In this document: in pieces, positions 46,701-58,275 of the stretch
Layout of the letters: each line of letters begins with the position of its first letter
Numbering within the stretch: the first letter of the stretch is position 1
Assembly: GCA_007922195.1 (NCBI GenBank)
Contig: ML682005.1
Location: 31,756,777 to 31,820,776 of the forward strand
Length of the DNA: 64,000 bases
Source: Podocnemis expansa
Lineage: Eukaryota; Chordata; Testudines; Podocnemididae
Reading direction: 5' to 3'
Notes under the pieces: model-generated
What the model was told of the DNA's origin: nothing
Databases searched by the model: none
Seen by the model: the letters and a program-made list of their open reading frames with translations, nothing else
Position numbers and translations under genes: made by a program

Positions 46701-48050
46701 ACTTTTGCTGAAAAGTAACAAGTCATTCTGAAAGAAAAAAGAAAACTTTACTGATACTTAATTTGACTGAAGTAATAGAGTTTGACTCCTCTACAGAGCT
46801 AATAGAGTACTACATCAAACAAGAACTAGAGGAAATATTGACTATATGTACAACAACTTCCTGGTTAGTATAATTCCAGTCATCATCTTCTTCAGATTGA
46901 ATATTAAAACCATTCATCAACATAATTCCATCTATCCCATTTCTGAAAATCATCAATAGTTTTGGTACAGCTTCCAAGCAAGAGGCTTAGGTCTTACCAA
47001 ATGTTATTCCAGCTTAGTCTCAGAGTTGGTTTGTTCACCTAATATATCCAACATACATGTTATCAATGTCTATGAGGATTCAGGGGGGAAAGTAAGCATT
47101 CTGCCAGAACAATGAAATAAATAATCATTTGTATTCTAATTGAAAAGTGCAATATGAAACAGAGTTCATTCATGTTTGCTCATTAGTTTGGTTACAGTGC
47201 ATAAAAAAAAGAAGCTAACACACAGTAGTAGAAATGGGTTACTTCACAGCTACCTTATTAACCAAGAAATCAAATACCTGAATTTTAAAAGTAATTTCTA
47301 TTTTTGTGAAATGTCTTTGATCCTTTCAATTTTAAAGAAACTAATTGTGCCTTGACTCACTGTATTTAAAACCCCCCACCCCCGGCAATTATTTCTTTTC
47401 AGGCATGCCTGAGGCATTTTAATAGGGAAGAAAGATTCATCCCCGTGACATTTTAAATAGTAGATTAATGCATTTAGAGGATAAAGCTAATCTTTATATG
47501 GTATGAAGAAGCTTATTCTATTTGGAGATGTTAGAATACTGTCAAACGTAAATATGTGTATTTTAAATGAGGTACTAAGGTTGAGCAATTTAAGAAAAAT
47601 ATTTAAGCAGATTTGAAATTTTTGTCCTAATAGAGATTACAGATCATCTGTATCCATGAAAGAGCTAAAGTCAAGGCTTGATCTGCCACCATTGGCTTTC
47701 TGTTTCTCAAATGCACTTATGGCTCACCACCACTGACTACGTAACCAAACTCTTTTTACTCATTACTTTATCTGGTAACTGGTCTGTTAAACAAGTGCAG
47801 CATAGAAAGAAGCACCTGGTTAAACACTAGACTATTTGATATCAGTAAAATTCATCCCTCATTCAGAATCTATGCAAATAGTGAACTGATTCAACCTCAG
47901 TCATTCCCATGCATTACCACTAAGAGAAATCATTCTCCAAAAAGCTGTCTCAGTAGAGCAACCATAACAATTCAGTGTTTCCTGGTCAGAAATTTCTGGA
48001 CCTATAGCTTATTTTCCAGAATATCCAGAGTAGTATAAATGGAAGCTATT
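43766..48050. other. No recognisable gene
   Basis: AT-rich, single-copy-looking sequence apart from a MIR-like remnant at 44700-44850. No exon or RNA gene recognised. Confidence 0.35.
44700..44850 (-). repeat. MIR-like SINE remnant
   Basis: Plus-strand order 'taaggtaggtatgtacattttatg', 'cagatgagaaaactggacacatggaaagtaagt', 'aaggaccacacagcaagtcagtggttgatccagg' is the reverse complement of the MIR core and 3' region. Confidence 0.65.
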
Positions 48051-48051
48051 T

Positions 48052-49290
48052 AGAATCATAGAAACTGGAAGGGACCTTGGCGGGTCATCAAGTCCAACCC
48101 CCTGCACTCATGACAAGACTAAGTACCCCTATTAAACCATCCCTGACGCATTTGTCCAACCTGCTCTTAAAAGCCTCCAATGTAGGAGATTCCACAACCT
48201 GCTGAAGCAATTTATTCCAGTGTGTAATCACCTGACAGTTAGGAATATTTTTTAAAAAAATATCTAGGTTGAACCTCCGTTGCTGTGGTTTAAGCTTGTT
48301 GCTTCTTGTTCTAGCATCTGTGATTAAGGAGAATAATTTTTCTCCTTCTTCCTCATATCAACCTTTTTAGGTATTTGAAAACTGTTAGCATATCCCCTCT
48401 CAGTTCCCTTTTTTCTAGACTACATAACCCCAGCTCTTTCAATCTTCCCTCATAGGTTAAATGTTCCAGACCTCTAATCATTTTTGCTGCCCTTCTCTGG
48501 ACTTTCTCCAGTTTTCCACATTCTTTTTGAAATGATGCACCGAAAACTGGACATAGTACTCAAGTTGAGGCATAATCAGTGCAGAGAAGAGTGGAAGAAT
48601 CACTTCTCATGTCTTACTCACAATACTTCTGTTAATATACCCCAGAATGGCATTTGCTTTTTTTTTTTTTTTTGCAACCATATTTCACTGCTGACTCATA
48701 TTTAGCTTGTGATCCTGTATTACACTGAGATCCCTTTCTGCAGTATTCTTTCCTAGGCAGTCATTGTCTATGTCGTATGTGTGCAGTGGTTTGTTCAACC
48801 CTAAGTGGAGTACTTGGCACTTATCTTTGTTGAATTTCATTCTGTTCATCTCAGTTACCATTTCACAGTTTGTCCAAGTCATTTTGAATTGTGATGCTAT
48901 CCTTCAAAGCACTTGCAACACCTCCCAGCTTGATACCATCTGCAAACTTTATAAGTTTGCTCTCTATGCCACCATCTAAGTCATTAGTAGAAATGTTGAA
49001 CAGAACCAGACCCAGGAGAGATCCTTGCGGTACACTGCTCATTATGTCCTTCCAGCCTGAATGCAAACCATTGATAGCTACTGTCTGTGAGCAGTTATTC
49101 AATTAGTTTTTCACCCATCTTACAGTAGCTCCATCTAGTTTGTACCTCCCCAGTTAATTAATCAGAATGTGACGTGAGACCATATAAAATGCCTTACTAA
49201 AGTCTAGATATACCGCATCTACTGTTCCCCTCTATCCACAAGGCTTGTTACCACATCATAGAAAGCTTGAACTTGACAAATTGTTTCAGT
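48052..49290 (-). mobile_element. CR1 LINE fragment, old
   Basis: The 3' end lies at about 48052 (tagaatcatagaaactggaagggacc, the reverse complement of the CR1 terminus). The body covers the 3' UTR and the last part of ORF2 and runs to about 49290, where it is 5'-truncated. The plus-strand sequence around 48850-49200 parallels the reverse-transcriptase region of the younger copy (52780-53170) with many substitutions. Confidence 0.8.
48685..49102 (-). pseudogene. CR1 reverse-transcriptase fragment
   Basis: Two overlapping frames give SVPQGSLLGLVLFNIS, TNDLDGGIESKLIKFADGIK (the FADD box is changed to FADG) and MNRMKFNKDKCQVLHLGLNK. These are the RT palm and following motifs of CR1 ORF2, interrupted by a frameshift near 48880. 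Not functional. Confidence 0.8.
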
Positions 49291-49299
49291 TGCAAATAG

Positions 49300-49322
49300 T
49301 TTTTTTTTTGGGGGGGGGGGGG
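49300..49322. repeat. Homopolymer pair T9 G14
   Basis: A run of T followed directly by a run of G just beyond the old CR1 fragment. Prone to sequencing error. Confidence 0.7.
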
Positions 49323-49533
49323 AATCAAAGAAGTTAGACTGTTTTGCTTTGATAGCCTTGAAATTATTTTTTATTTAAAAATTATAAATTTGTTTTAAAA
49401 ATAAACATAAACAAAATGGGGGTAAAATAAAAGGGGGTGAACAATGCCCAAAAATGGAAGAAGAAAAACTATTCCATTGTGTGTGTGACTTGACTTTTTT
49501 TTAAAAAAAGTATAAACTGTTAAGATGCATATT

Positions 49534-49720
49534 CAGGCGTGGACAAACTGCAGCTCTGGAGCCACATGTGGCTCTTGAAAGAAAAAGAGTGGTTTGCAGA
49601 AGAATGTCAGCAAATCAGTTTAGTAGGTAAAAGCATATGGTTATATGCCTCAGTGCGGCTCTTGAAGGTTTAATAATCAACTTGTGTGGCTCTTGAGTTC
49701 CATCAGTTTGGCCACCCCTG
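49534..49720. mobile_element. hAT-type MITE
   Basis: A 187-base element with ends CAGGCGTGGACAAACTG and, reverse complemented, CAGGGGTGGCCAAACTG. It contains the repeated 'ggagccacatgtggctctt' / 'gtgcggctcttgaa' phrases usual in a MITE family widespread in turtles. The flanking 8-mers (TGCATATT, GATATAAT) match only partly. Confidence 0.75.
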
Positions 49721-50771
49721 GATATAATATCACAATTAAATGAAAGTGGCCTATGGGGTACATTGAGGCAATGAACAAATGTACAGAAACTTCCATAACA
49801 TTGGGGGAAAGGACCATTTTGTGCAGTGATACGGCACAACTATGTCTCCAAAATGCACCAGGAGTTTCTTTTAACATCTATGCACAGCTGGCAGAGGTTT
49901 GTTTTTAAGGAATTCAGGGTATATTATTTAAGGGCCTGGCTTGATGAAAGAACAGTGCTTAAAATGTTCCCCATCTTCCTAGAGATGATCCGATCTCACA
50001 ACATCAACTCCAGGCACTCAAGTTCTGAGACGATTCAAAATCCAAACCTCGACATGAATTTTATTCAGCATTCCTATTGTTATAATTGGCCAGATCTAAC
50101 AATTCACATTTAAACATCACAAAACAGTTAGGTGTTCAAAATCCCAGTGTACAGTTACTGGGTTAACTGTCCTTTCTTCTGGTCTCTCTGAGCATGCATG
50201 CATGCACACACATACACGCACTGTTATCAAAACTCAGGCCTTTACCTCTACTAAGGAAAAATTCTGCAGTTCGTTCATTCTCCAGTCATGACCTGCATAA
50301 TGGCTTGTTGGGTGCCAGCCACGACTAATTCGGCACATCCAGTAAGTGCTTCTCATTCACTGCAGGTGTCAGCATATATTTGCTGTGCCATGGAAAAAAA
50401 TTTTTGAAGACAAAGCATAATTTATTTTACTCTAAATATAAACAGCATTTAGATAAGTAGAATTAAAATAATAGAAGCTTATATGCATGCTTCCCTACTG
50501 AACCTTGGCCTCCCTGTCCATAGCTCAAGAGGGTTCTCATATCTGAATTGGGAGAAACCTGCTATACTGTGACATGTTGTCTGGAGCTGTTCATAAGCAT
50601 GAGGATCTACGTCAGGGCAGACTGGCAAAAATGGGGGGAAATCAGTGATATGTTCTACAACTTTTTCACCTAGTCAGCAGCAAAGGGGAACTCCTGAATC
50701 CTTGCAGCAATCTGACCCTGGAGCCCTTTAGGTTCTCCAGTCTATCTTGCCACCTGAACAAACTGGACTTT

Positions 50772-51996
50772 ATGATTCTGTGATTTATGACTGAATATTA
50801 GTGCTGGAAAGGACATCATGAGGTCATCTAGTCCAACCTCCTCCTAAAAGAAGGCCTACTCCCTCTAAATCATCCCAGCCAGGGTTTGATCTAACCAGGT
50901 CTTAAAAGCTTCCAAAGATGGAGATGGGGATTCCACCACCATCTTAGGCAACCCTTTCCAGTGTTTTATGACTCTCCTAGTGAGAAAGTTTTTATTAACA
51001 TCCAGCCTAGACCTCCACAGCTGCAGCTTGAAAGCATTGCTCCTTGTTCTGCCTTCTGTCACTACTGAGAATAGCCTAGCTCCCTCCTCTTTGGAGCACC
51101 TATTCAAGTAGTTGAAGGTAGTTGTCAAATCCCCCCTCAGTGTTCTCTTCTGCAGACTAAATAAGCCAAGTTCCTTCAATCTATCCTCGTAAGTCTTGTG
51201 CCCCAGCCCACTAATCATATGTGTTCCCCTCCATTGGATTCTTTCTAATTTGTCCACATCCCTTCTGTAGGGAAGAGCCCAAAACTGGACACAATATTCC
51301 AGATGTGGCCTCACCAGTGCCAAATGAAGGGGAATAATCACATCCCTTGATCTGCTGGCAGTGCTTCTATAGATGCAACCCATTGGATCATTGGCCTTTT
51401 GGCAACAAGGGCACACTGTTGACTCATATCCAGCTTCCTCTCTACCATAACCCCCATGTCCTTTCTACAGAGCTGCTACTTACCTGTTCAATCCCCAGCC
51501 TATAGCAGTACATGGGATTTTTCTGTCCTAAGTGCAGGACTTTGCACTTGTCCTTGTTGAATCTCATGAGATTTTTGTTCAGCCCAATGTTCTAATTTGT
51601 CTAGGTCTCCTTGAATCCTATCCTTACCCTCCAGTGTACCTACCATTCTCCCCAGATTGGTGGCATCTTCAAACTTATTGGGTGTGCGATTTATCTTATC
51701 ATCCAGATCATTAATGAAGTTGTTGAACAAAATCAGCCCCAGGACAGACCCCTGGAGCTCTCTGCTCATTACTGGCTGCCAACTAGACATAGAACCATTG
51801 AGAAGTATCTGCTGAGCCTGACGATCGAGCCAGTTTTCTATCCATCTTAAAGTCTATTAATTCAAACCATGCTTCCTTAACTTGCTGACAAGAATTCTGT
51901 GGGAAACTGTGTCAAAAGCTTTGCTAAAGTCAAGTTATATCATATCAATGGCTATTCCCCAAACCACAGAGCCAGTCATCTCATAATAGAAGGCAA
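50772..51996 (-). mobile_element. Older CR1 LINE, 3' portion (outer copy)
   Basis: The CR1 3' end lies at about 50772 (degenerate tgattctgtgatttatga). The sequence parallels the younger copy through the 3' UTR and ORF2 until the segment 'catctcataatagaaggcaat' at 51978-51997, where the younger CR1 begins. The interrupted element resumes at about 55852. Confidence 0.85.
50865..51790 (-). pseudogene. CR1 ORF2 C-terminal part (outer copy)
   Basis: Minus-strand frames at 51500-51790 (VLGLILFNNFINDLDDKINR, then a DLDKLEHWAEQK segment) and 50865-51416 ([40 protein letters not shown]) are the end of the CR1 reverse transcriptase and its C-terminal domain. They are separated by frameshifts and stops; the FADD box reads FEDA. 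Dead copy. Confidence 0.8.
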
Positions 51997-52084
51997 TCAT
52001 AGAATCATAGAATCATAGGGTTGGAAGGGACCCCACAAGGTCATCTAGTCCAACCCCCTGCCAAAAAAAGCAGGACCACTCCCA

Positions 52085-55081
52085 TTAGATCATCCCAGTC
52101 AGTGTTTTGTCCAGCTGGGACTTGAACACCTCCAGAGATGGAGATTCCACCACCTCCCTAGGCAACTTATTCCACTGCTTCACCACTCGCCTAGTAAGGA
52201 AGTTTTTCCTAATATCCAGCCTGGACCGCCCCAGCTGTAACTTGAAACCATTGCTTCTCGTTCTGCCCTCTGTTACTACCGAGAACAGTCGAGCTCCCTC
52301 CTCCTTGGAGCAACCCTTCAAGTAGTTGAAGGTTGCTATCAAATCCCCCCTCAGTCTTCTCTTCTGCAGGCTAAATAAGCCTAGTTCCTTCAGTCTTTCT
52401 TCATAGGGCTTGTGCTCCAGCCCTTTGATCATTTTGGTTGCCCTCCTCTGGACTCTCTCTAATTTGTCCATGTCCTTTTTGTAGTGGGGAGCCCAAAACT
52501 GGACACAGTATTCCAGATGTGGCCTCACTAGTGCAGAATAGAGGGGAATGATCACATCCCTCGATCTGCTGGTAACACTTCTTCTGATGCAGCCCAGTAT
52601 GCCATTGGCCTTTTTGGCAGCAAGAGCACACTGCTGACTCATATCCAGCTTCCCATCCACCATGACTCCCAGGTCCTTTTCTCCAGTGCTGCTATTTAGC
52701 TGATCACTCCCCAGCCTGTAGCAGTACATGGGGTTTTTTTCGTCCCAAGTGCAGGATTTTACACTTATCCTTGTTGAACCTCATGAGATTCCTCTTGGCC
52801 CACTGCTCCAGTTTGTCTAGGTCTCCCTGAATCCTGTCTCTGCCCTCTAGGGTGTCTACCGTTCCCCCCAGTTTGGTATCATCTGCAAACTTACTAAGTG
52901 TGCAATCTATCCCATCATCCAGATCATTAATGAAAACATTGAACAGAACTGGCCCCAGGACCGACCCCTGGGGCACACCACTTGTTACTGCCTGCCAACT
53001 TGACATGGAGCCATTGATTCCTACACGCTGAAACCGTTGTTCTAGCCAGTTTTCTATCCACCTTACAGTCCATGCATCTAACCCATACTTCCTTAATTTG
53101 CCAATGAGAATGCTGTGGGAAACCGTATCAAAAGCCTTGCTAAAGTCAAGGTATATGACATCAACGGCTCTTCCCGCATCCACAAATCCAGTCATCTCAT
53201 CATAGAAGGCGATGAGGTTGGTCAGGCATGATTTACCCTTGGTAAATCCATGCTGACTATTCCTGATTACTCTATTTTCCTCCAAGTGTTTCAGGATGGA
53301 TTCTTTGAGAAGCTGCTCCATGATTTTTCCAGGGATTGAGGTGAGGCTGACAGGTCTGTAATTCCCGGATCGTCCTTTTTGCCTTTCTTGAAGATAGGTA
53401 CTATATTTGCTTTTTTCCAGTCCTCTGGCACCTCCCCCGTTCGCCACGAGTTTTCAAAGATAATGGCCAACGGTACTGCTATCTCATCAGCCAGCTCCCT
53501 CAGCACCCTCGGATGCAGTTCATCCGGCCCCATGGACTTGTGCACATCTAGTTTCTTTAAGCAGTCCCTAACCTGACCTACTGTCACCAAGGGCCTCTCT
53601 TCTTCTCCCCAGTCCCCCGTACCTAGTGTAGTGGGCTGGGAGCTGACCTTGCTTGTGAAAACTGAAGTAAAAAAAGCATTGAGCACTTCAGCTTTTTCCT
53701 CATCCTCTGTCACGAGGATGCCTGCCCCATTCAGTAAGGGACCTACACCATCCCTGATCCTCTTCTTGTTATTGATATACTTGTAGAACCCCTTCCTGTT
53801 ATCCTTCACATCCCTTGCTAGTCGCAACTCCATTTGTCCTTTGGCCTTTCTGATTTTATCCCTGCAGTCCCGAGCAATGTCTTTATATGCCTCCTTAGTC
53901 ATCTGTCCTAGCTTCCACTTCCTGTAAGCGTCCTTTTTATGCTTCAGCTCAGTGCAGAGCTCTCTGTTAAGCCACAGTGGGCGCCTTCCACATTTGCTGT
54001 GCTTTCTCCTTATTGGAATTGTATCTTGCTGTGCCCTTAGCAGGGTTTCTTTAAAATGCACCCAACTCTCTTGGACACCTTTCCCCTTCAGATCAGCCTC
54101 CCAAGGGATCCTGCCCATCAGTTCCCTGAGGGAGACAAAATCTGCTTTTCTGAAGTCCAGGGTCTGTGTTTTGCTTCTTTCCTTCTTTCCTTTAATCATC
54201 AACTTGAACTCAATCATTTCATGGTCACTGCTACCCAGGCTGCCATTGACCTCTACTTCCCTGATAAATTCTTCTCTATTTGTGAGCAGCAGATCGAGAG
54301 GCGCAAGGCCCCTCGTTGGTTGCTCCAGCATTTGTACCAGGAAGTTGTCCTCAACACTCTCCAGAAACTTCCTGGATTGCCTGTGCACTGCTGTATTGGC
54401 CTTCCAGCAGATGTCAGGGTAATTGAAGTCCCCCATGAGAACCAGGGCCTGTGCTCTAGAAACTTCTGTTAGTTGTACACAGAATGCCTCATCCACTTCC
54501 TCCTTCTGATCTGGTGGTCTGTAGCAGACACCTACCACAACATCCCCCTTGTTGCTCTCCCCTCTAAACTTAACCCACAGACTTTCAACTGGCTTGTTTC
54601 CACTTTCATAATGGAGCTCTGAGCAGTCATAGAGCTCCTTTACATATAGTGCTACTCCTCCCCCTTTCCTTCCCTGCCTGTCCTTCCTGAACAGTCTATA
54701 CCCATCTATTGCAGAGCTCCAGTCATGCAAACTATTCCACCACGTCTCTGTTATCCCAATCATGTCATAGTTCTTTGTCTGCGCTAGTGCTACCAATTCC
54801 TCCTGCTTGTTTCCCAGGCTCCTTGCATTTGTGTATAGGCACCTAAGATACCCAGCTGATTGCCCTACTTTCCCATTTTGACATTCAATTCTAATGTATC
54901 TACCTCCCTGGATTTTCTTTTGGTGTTGACCTCCCCCACCTGCCTCAGGCATTAGGGCTTCATTAGAGCATCTAAGAAAGTTATTTGATTCCCCCCGCAT
55001 GTTCCAACTATCCTCTCTTCTATCCCTGTAGTTACAGTCCCGGCACCCCCCAAGTTCCATCCCATCCCCCTGGTCTCCCAC
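52085..55081 (-). pseudogene. CR1 ORF2: endonuclease and reverse transcriptase, two frameshifts
   Basis: The polyprotein that nicks the target and copies the CR1 RNA. It starts at ATG 55081. An apurinic-type endonuclease domain covers about residues 80-300 (YTNARSLGNK, ITETWW, GVCYRPPDQ, LMGDFNYPDI, SSDHEMIEF). The reverse transcriptase follows: [30 protein letters not shown], then a frameshift near 53365; next [36 protein letters not shown] and [11 protein letters not shown] with the catalytic FADD. A second frameshift sits in a T7 run at about 52733-52739 (plus strand), after which the C-terminal region ([35 protein letters not shown]) is intact to the stop at 52085. All catalytic motifs are present; both breaks are single-base-type changes and the T7 one could be a sequencing error. 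Confidence 0.9.
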
Positions 55082-55125
55082 ATTGTCACTTACCTGTGGG
55101 CTTTGGTCTCCTTCCCCCTTCAGAC

Positions 55126-55851
55126 CTAGTTTAAAGCCCTCCTCACTAGGTCAGCCAGTCTGCGTCCAAATACGCTCTTCCCCTTCCTCGAAAGATGGAG
55201 TCCATCTCTGCCTAGCAGTCCTTCTTCCTGAAACAGCAACCCATGGTCGAGGAAGCCAAAGCCCTCCTGACGACACCATCTTCGCAGCCAAACGTTCATC
55301 TCCAGGATGCATCTGTCTCTGCTCAGGCCTCTACCCTTGACCGGAAGAATCGAGGAGAACACCACCTGTGCTCCAAACTCCTTCACCCGCGCTCCCAGAG
55401 CCCTGAAGTCACCTTTGATCTGCCGAGGATCACCTCTCGCAGTATCATTGGTTCCTACATGGATGAGAAGCATGGGGTAGTAGTCAGAGGGGCGGATGAT
55501 TCTCGACAATCCCTCCGTCACGTCTCGGATGCGGGCACCTGGCAGGCAGCATACCTCTCGAGAGATCTTGTCAGGGCGACAGACGGGTGCCTCCGTCCCC
55601 CTCAGAAGTGAGTCCCCAACCACCACAACTCTACGTTTCCTCCTAGCTGGGGTGGCTGTGATCCTCCCAGCCTCGGGGGTGCATGGCCTCTCCTCTTCCA
55701 CCTCCTTCACCGTCTCTAGCACCGCATATCGATTCTTCACCACAACAGAGGGTGGGTTGTGGGCAGGGGTGGAGCACTGCCTACCGCCAGAGGTAACCAG
55801 CTGCCAGTGTCCTCCCCCTGCCACAGGCTCCCCATCCAGCTCCACCTTTGG
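55126..55851 (-). pseudogene. CR1 ORF1, 5'-truncated, SGNH hydrolase-like domain
   Basis: The C-terminal part of CR1 ORF1. VVVVGDSLLRG (GDS block with the expected nucleophile serine), LIHVGTNDTARGD (block with GxND) and GRDGLHLSRKG (DxLH block with Asp and His) are the SGNH/GDSL esterase motifs known from CR1 ORF1. Upstream, VVVKNRYAVLETV is a usual CR1 ORF1 phrase. The N-terminal part is missing. The reading frame continues without a stop into the outer CR1 (to 55950), giving an accidental fusion with a reverse-transcriptase fragment. Its stop at 55126 lies 45 bases before the ORF2 start. Confidence 0.85.
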
Positions 55852-55970
55852 TGAATTACCTTTGGTAAATCCATGCTGGCCATTCCTGATCACCATATTT
55901 TCCTCGAAGTGTTTTAGAATGGATTTTTTGAGGACCTGCTCCTGCTCCATGACTTTTCCAGGGACTGATT
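55852..55970 (-). mobile_element. Older CR1 LINE, resumed segment (outer copy)
   Basis: Continues the copy broken at 51996. 'Gaattacctttggtaaatccatgctggccattcctgat' matches the young copy at about 53231-53270 and encodes SILKHFEENMVIRNGQHGFT on the minus strand, a reverse-transcriptase segment. About 17 bases expected at the junction are missing. Confidence 0.8.
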
Positions 55971-55974
55971 GCTT

Positions 55975-57150
55975 CTGGTCGAAGCCACTATTAAAACAAT
56001 TAGTACCCTAGATTTTACACCAAAGGCAACATATGAAAAAAAAATACTGTAATAAACTAAAGGTTCATTACCTAGGAAAAAGAAATGAGTTATTTACATA
56101 AACACATACGCATTACTTCTTAAATCCTAAGAGTGACAGGAGATAACCCTGTGAATCTGTGGAATTAGTCTGGGTTCTCTGGTCCTATGAGAGATCGAAT
56201 AGCAAAGAGATGAAAAATATTTTCATGTCAACTGTTTTTATTTCCTGCTTCCAGTATTCAGAGTGATAGGATGAGGCCTTCTTCACCTACTTCTCCATAT
56301 ATGGAGGGGGCTATTAACAAAGCCTTTTTCTAATAATGACACACTTAAATTTTGATAGTCCTCCTGGATGGTGGGAGATAAGGGGAACAATTCATATGTA
56401 TAAATTCACAGGTTTGGAGCAAAGATTTTCATAGTAAAAGCAAAACTTTCATATTTTTCTTATAACAGGGAACATGGACATTACAAGTGAGATTAAAGCA
56501 TCAACCAATTTAAAAGCATTTCATAAAGTTTATGTGCTATGTATTATATGACTAATACCTGAATAGTTTAAACACTATATATTTGCTTATATGACTAATA
56601 CCACCTGCAAAACTAGCATACAAGTAAACTGATCTCATAGCCAGATATGAGTTTATTAGTTCTTAACTAATGCCTGCAGTGTTGGCAAGAGCTCACACCT
56701 GGTCTGTTAGTGTCACACACTGCTTATAGCCTGGTCCCTCTGTCTCTCTTATGTCTCAGACAGTCAGCTGTTTCACTGACATGTCCTGGACATAGAATCA
56801 TAGAATCCTAGGGTTGGAAGGGACGGTTGCTGACCACTTCTGATGCTGACCGACTGGGTGCCAGTTCATGTCCTGGTTCCCCAGCCTCGACAGAATACTG
56901 ACAAATACACAGCTGGAGTCAGTCTAGTTCACCTGTGTATTAGTATTTTTAAAATAGCATATAAAAATGCATCTAGCATTTAGACTTTATTGAATGCTTG
57001 TGAGCTGCTGCCTATGTTAATCTCACTTATAAAACTGTATCCCATACAGTAAGGTTATATTTGAACACTGGCATTATAAGACTCTAAAACTGTATAAATA
57101 ATCACCAGAGGGAGAGAGACTTTAACTAATGAGAAATGCTGGTCTTCAAG
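55975..57150. other. No recognisable gene; short CR1 scrap
   Basis: AT-rich. A fragment of about 36 bases at 56792-56826 (catagaatcatagaatcctagggttggaagggac) is the 3' tip of a CR1 element in minus orientation and nothing more. Confidence 0.6.
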
Positions 57151-57196
57151 AAGCAAGGAGTCCTGTGGCACTTAAAGACTAACAGATTTATTTATT

Positions 57197-57237
57197 GCAT
57201 GAGCTTTCGTGGGAGAAAATCCCACTTCGTCGACACT
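57197..57237 (-). ncRNA. Hammerhead-ribozyme motif, Penelope type
   Basis: On the minus strand: box TCGACGA (two changes from CTGACGA), perfect stem II GTGGGA/TCCCAC, intact GAAA and GCTC followed by ATGC. The stem I partner GCAT is changed to GTG. Confidence 0.5.
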
Positions 57238-57388
57238 TTGAAGATGGTGGAACTTATAGAATGGGATGACAATAAATGCAAGGGAATGTAAGAGATGGGA
57301 TCAGGTCATACAGTAACAGGAAATCAGAGCAGTTGTTAAGATTCAAACACTGGGAAACAGCACATAGAAGAGGGTGAACTCAAATCAC

Positions 57389-57919
57389 CTATTGTAATGG
57401 GGAAAAAAAAACATAGTCACAATTTAATCCTGCTTTCACACAATCCACTCTGCATATCAATTCTAATTCAGATGTTTCTCCTTGAAGTCTTGATGTCCCA
57501 TTGACTTTCTTGAGCACAGTTGTTAAGTAATTTTCCATAGAGTGATTAGAAAGATGGAAGTGCTCAGCAACTGGTTTTTGCATGTTGTGATTTCTGATGT
57601 CAATTTTGTGCCCATTTATTCTTTTGCACAGGGATTGTCCTGTTTGTCCAATGTATAAGGTGTGGAGGCATTTCTGGCACATGATGGCATAAATCACATC
57701 AGTGGATGAGCAAGTGAATGAGCCCTTAATGGAGTAGCTGGCTTGATTAGGTCCTATGATGGTGTCTTTTGTGCAGATATGTGGGCAAAGTTGGCAACAT
57801 GGTTTGTTGCACGGGTGTGTGCCCGCTTTAATGTTTCTGTTGTTAGGTCTGTAGTTGTTGGGGATTATCTGTTTAAGGTAAGGGGGCTGTCTATAGGTGA
57901 GAAGAGGTGTCTCTCCCAA
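57389..57919 (-). pseudogene. Penelope GIY-YIG endonuclease C-terminal part
   Basis: The C-terminal 176 codons of a Penelope-like polyprotein, open to a stop at 57389. A Cys/His cluster (C37, C41, C42, C45, H47, C49) precedes the GIY-YIG domain: VIYAIMCQKC (75-84) and LYIGQTGQSLCKRINGH (88-104), with the expected Arg (R100) and His (H104), then the AEHF Glu at about 119. The endonuclease cuts the target for insertion. The domain itself looks intact, but the upstream polyprotein is broken by stops and frameshifts (about 57960-58270), so no full protein can be made. Confidence 0.85.
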
Positions 57920-58275
57920 GGCTTGAGAGAGTGAGGGATCATCTTTTAGAACAGGTAGTAGGTTCTTAATAATCTGTTATAGAGGTCTAACGTGGGGGTT
58001 GTATGTGGTGACCAGTGCAGTTCTATTGTTCTCTTTCCTGGGCTTCTCCTGCAGTTGTTGTCTTTGGAGTACCCATCTGGCTCTGCTAATCTGTTTTGTT
58101 ACTCCCACAGGTGAGTACTGTAGTTCTAAGAATGCTTGACAGACATCCTCAAAGATGTCTGTCTCTGTCTGAGGGATCAGAGCATATGTGATTATATCTT
58201 AGGGCTTGGCTGTAGACAATGAATCATGTGGTGTGTTTTGGGTGGAAGCTTGAGGGATGTAGGTAACTATACCAA

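Larger units (their letters stand above)
51997..55851 (-). mobile_element. Young CR1 LINE, nearly full length
   Basis: A 3.85-kb CR1 inserted into an older CR1. The 3' end at 51997 shows the diagnostic tandem repeats (ATCATAGA units on +). In transcript order: the last part of ORF1 with a hydrolase-like domain, a 45-base gap, ORF2 with endonuclease and reverse transcriptase, then a short 3' UTR. It starts within ORF1, so it is 5'-truncated. Only about two frameshifts interrupt ORF2, so the copy is young compared with its neighbours. Confidence 0.9.

Noticed and set aside
55126..55950. A fused reverse-transcriptase plus hydrolase gene
   Set aside because: The fusion crosses a CR1-in-CR1 insertion junction at about 55851; the two halves belong to different elements.
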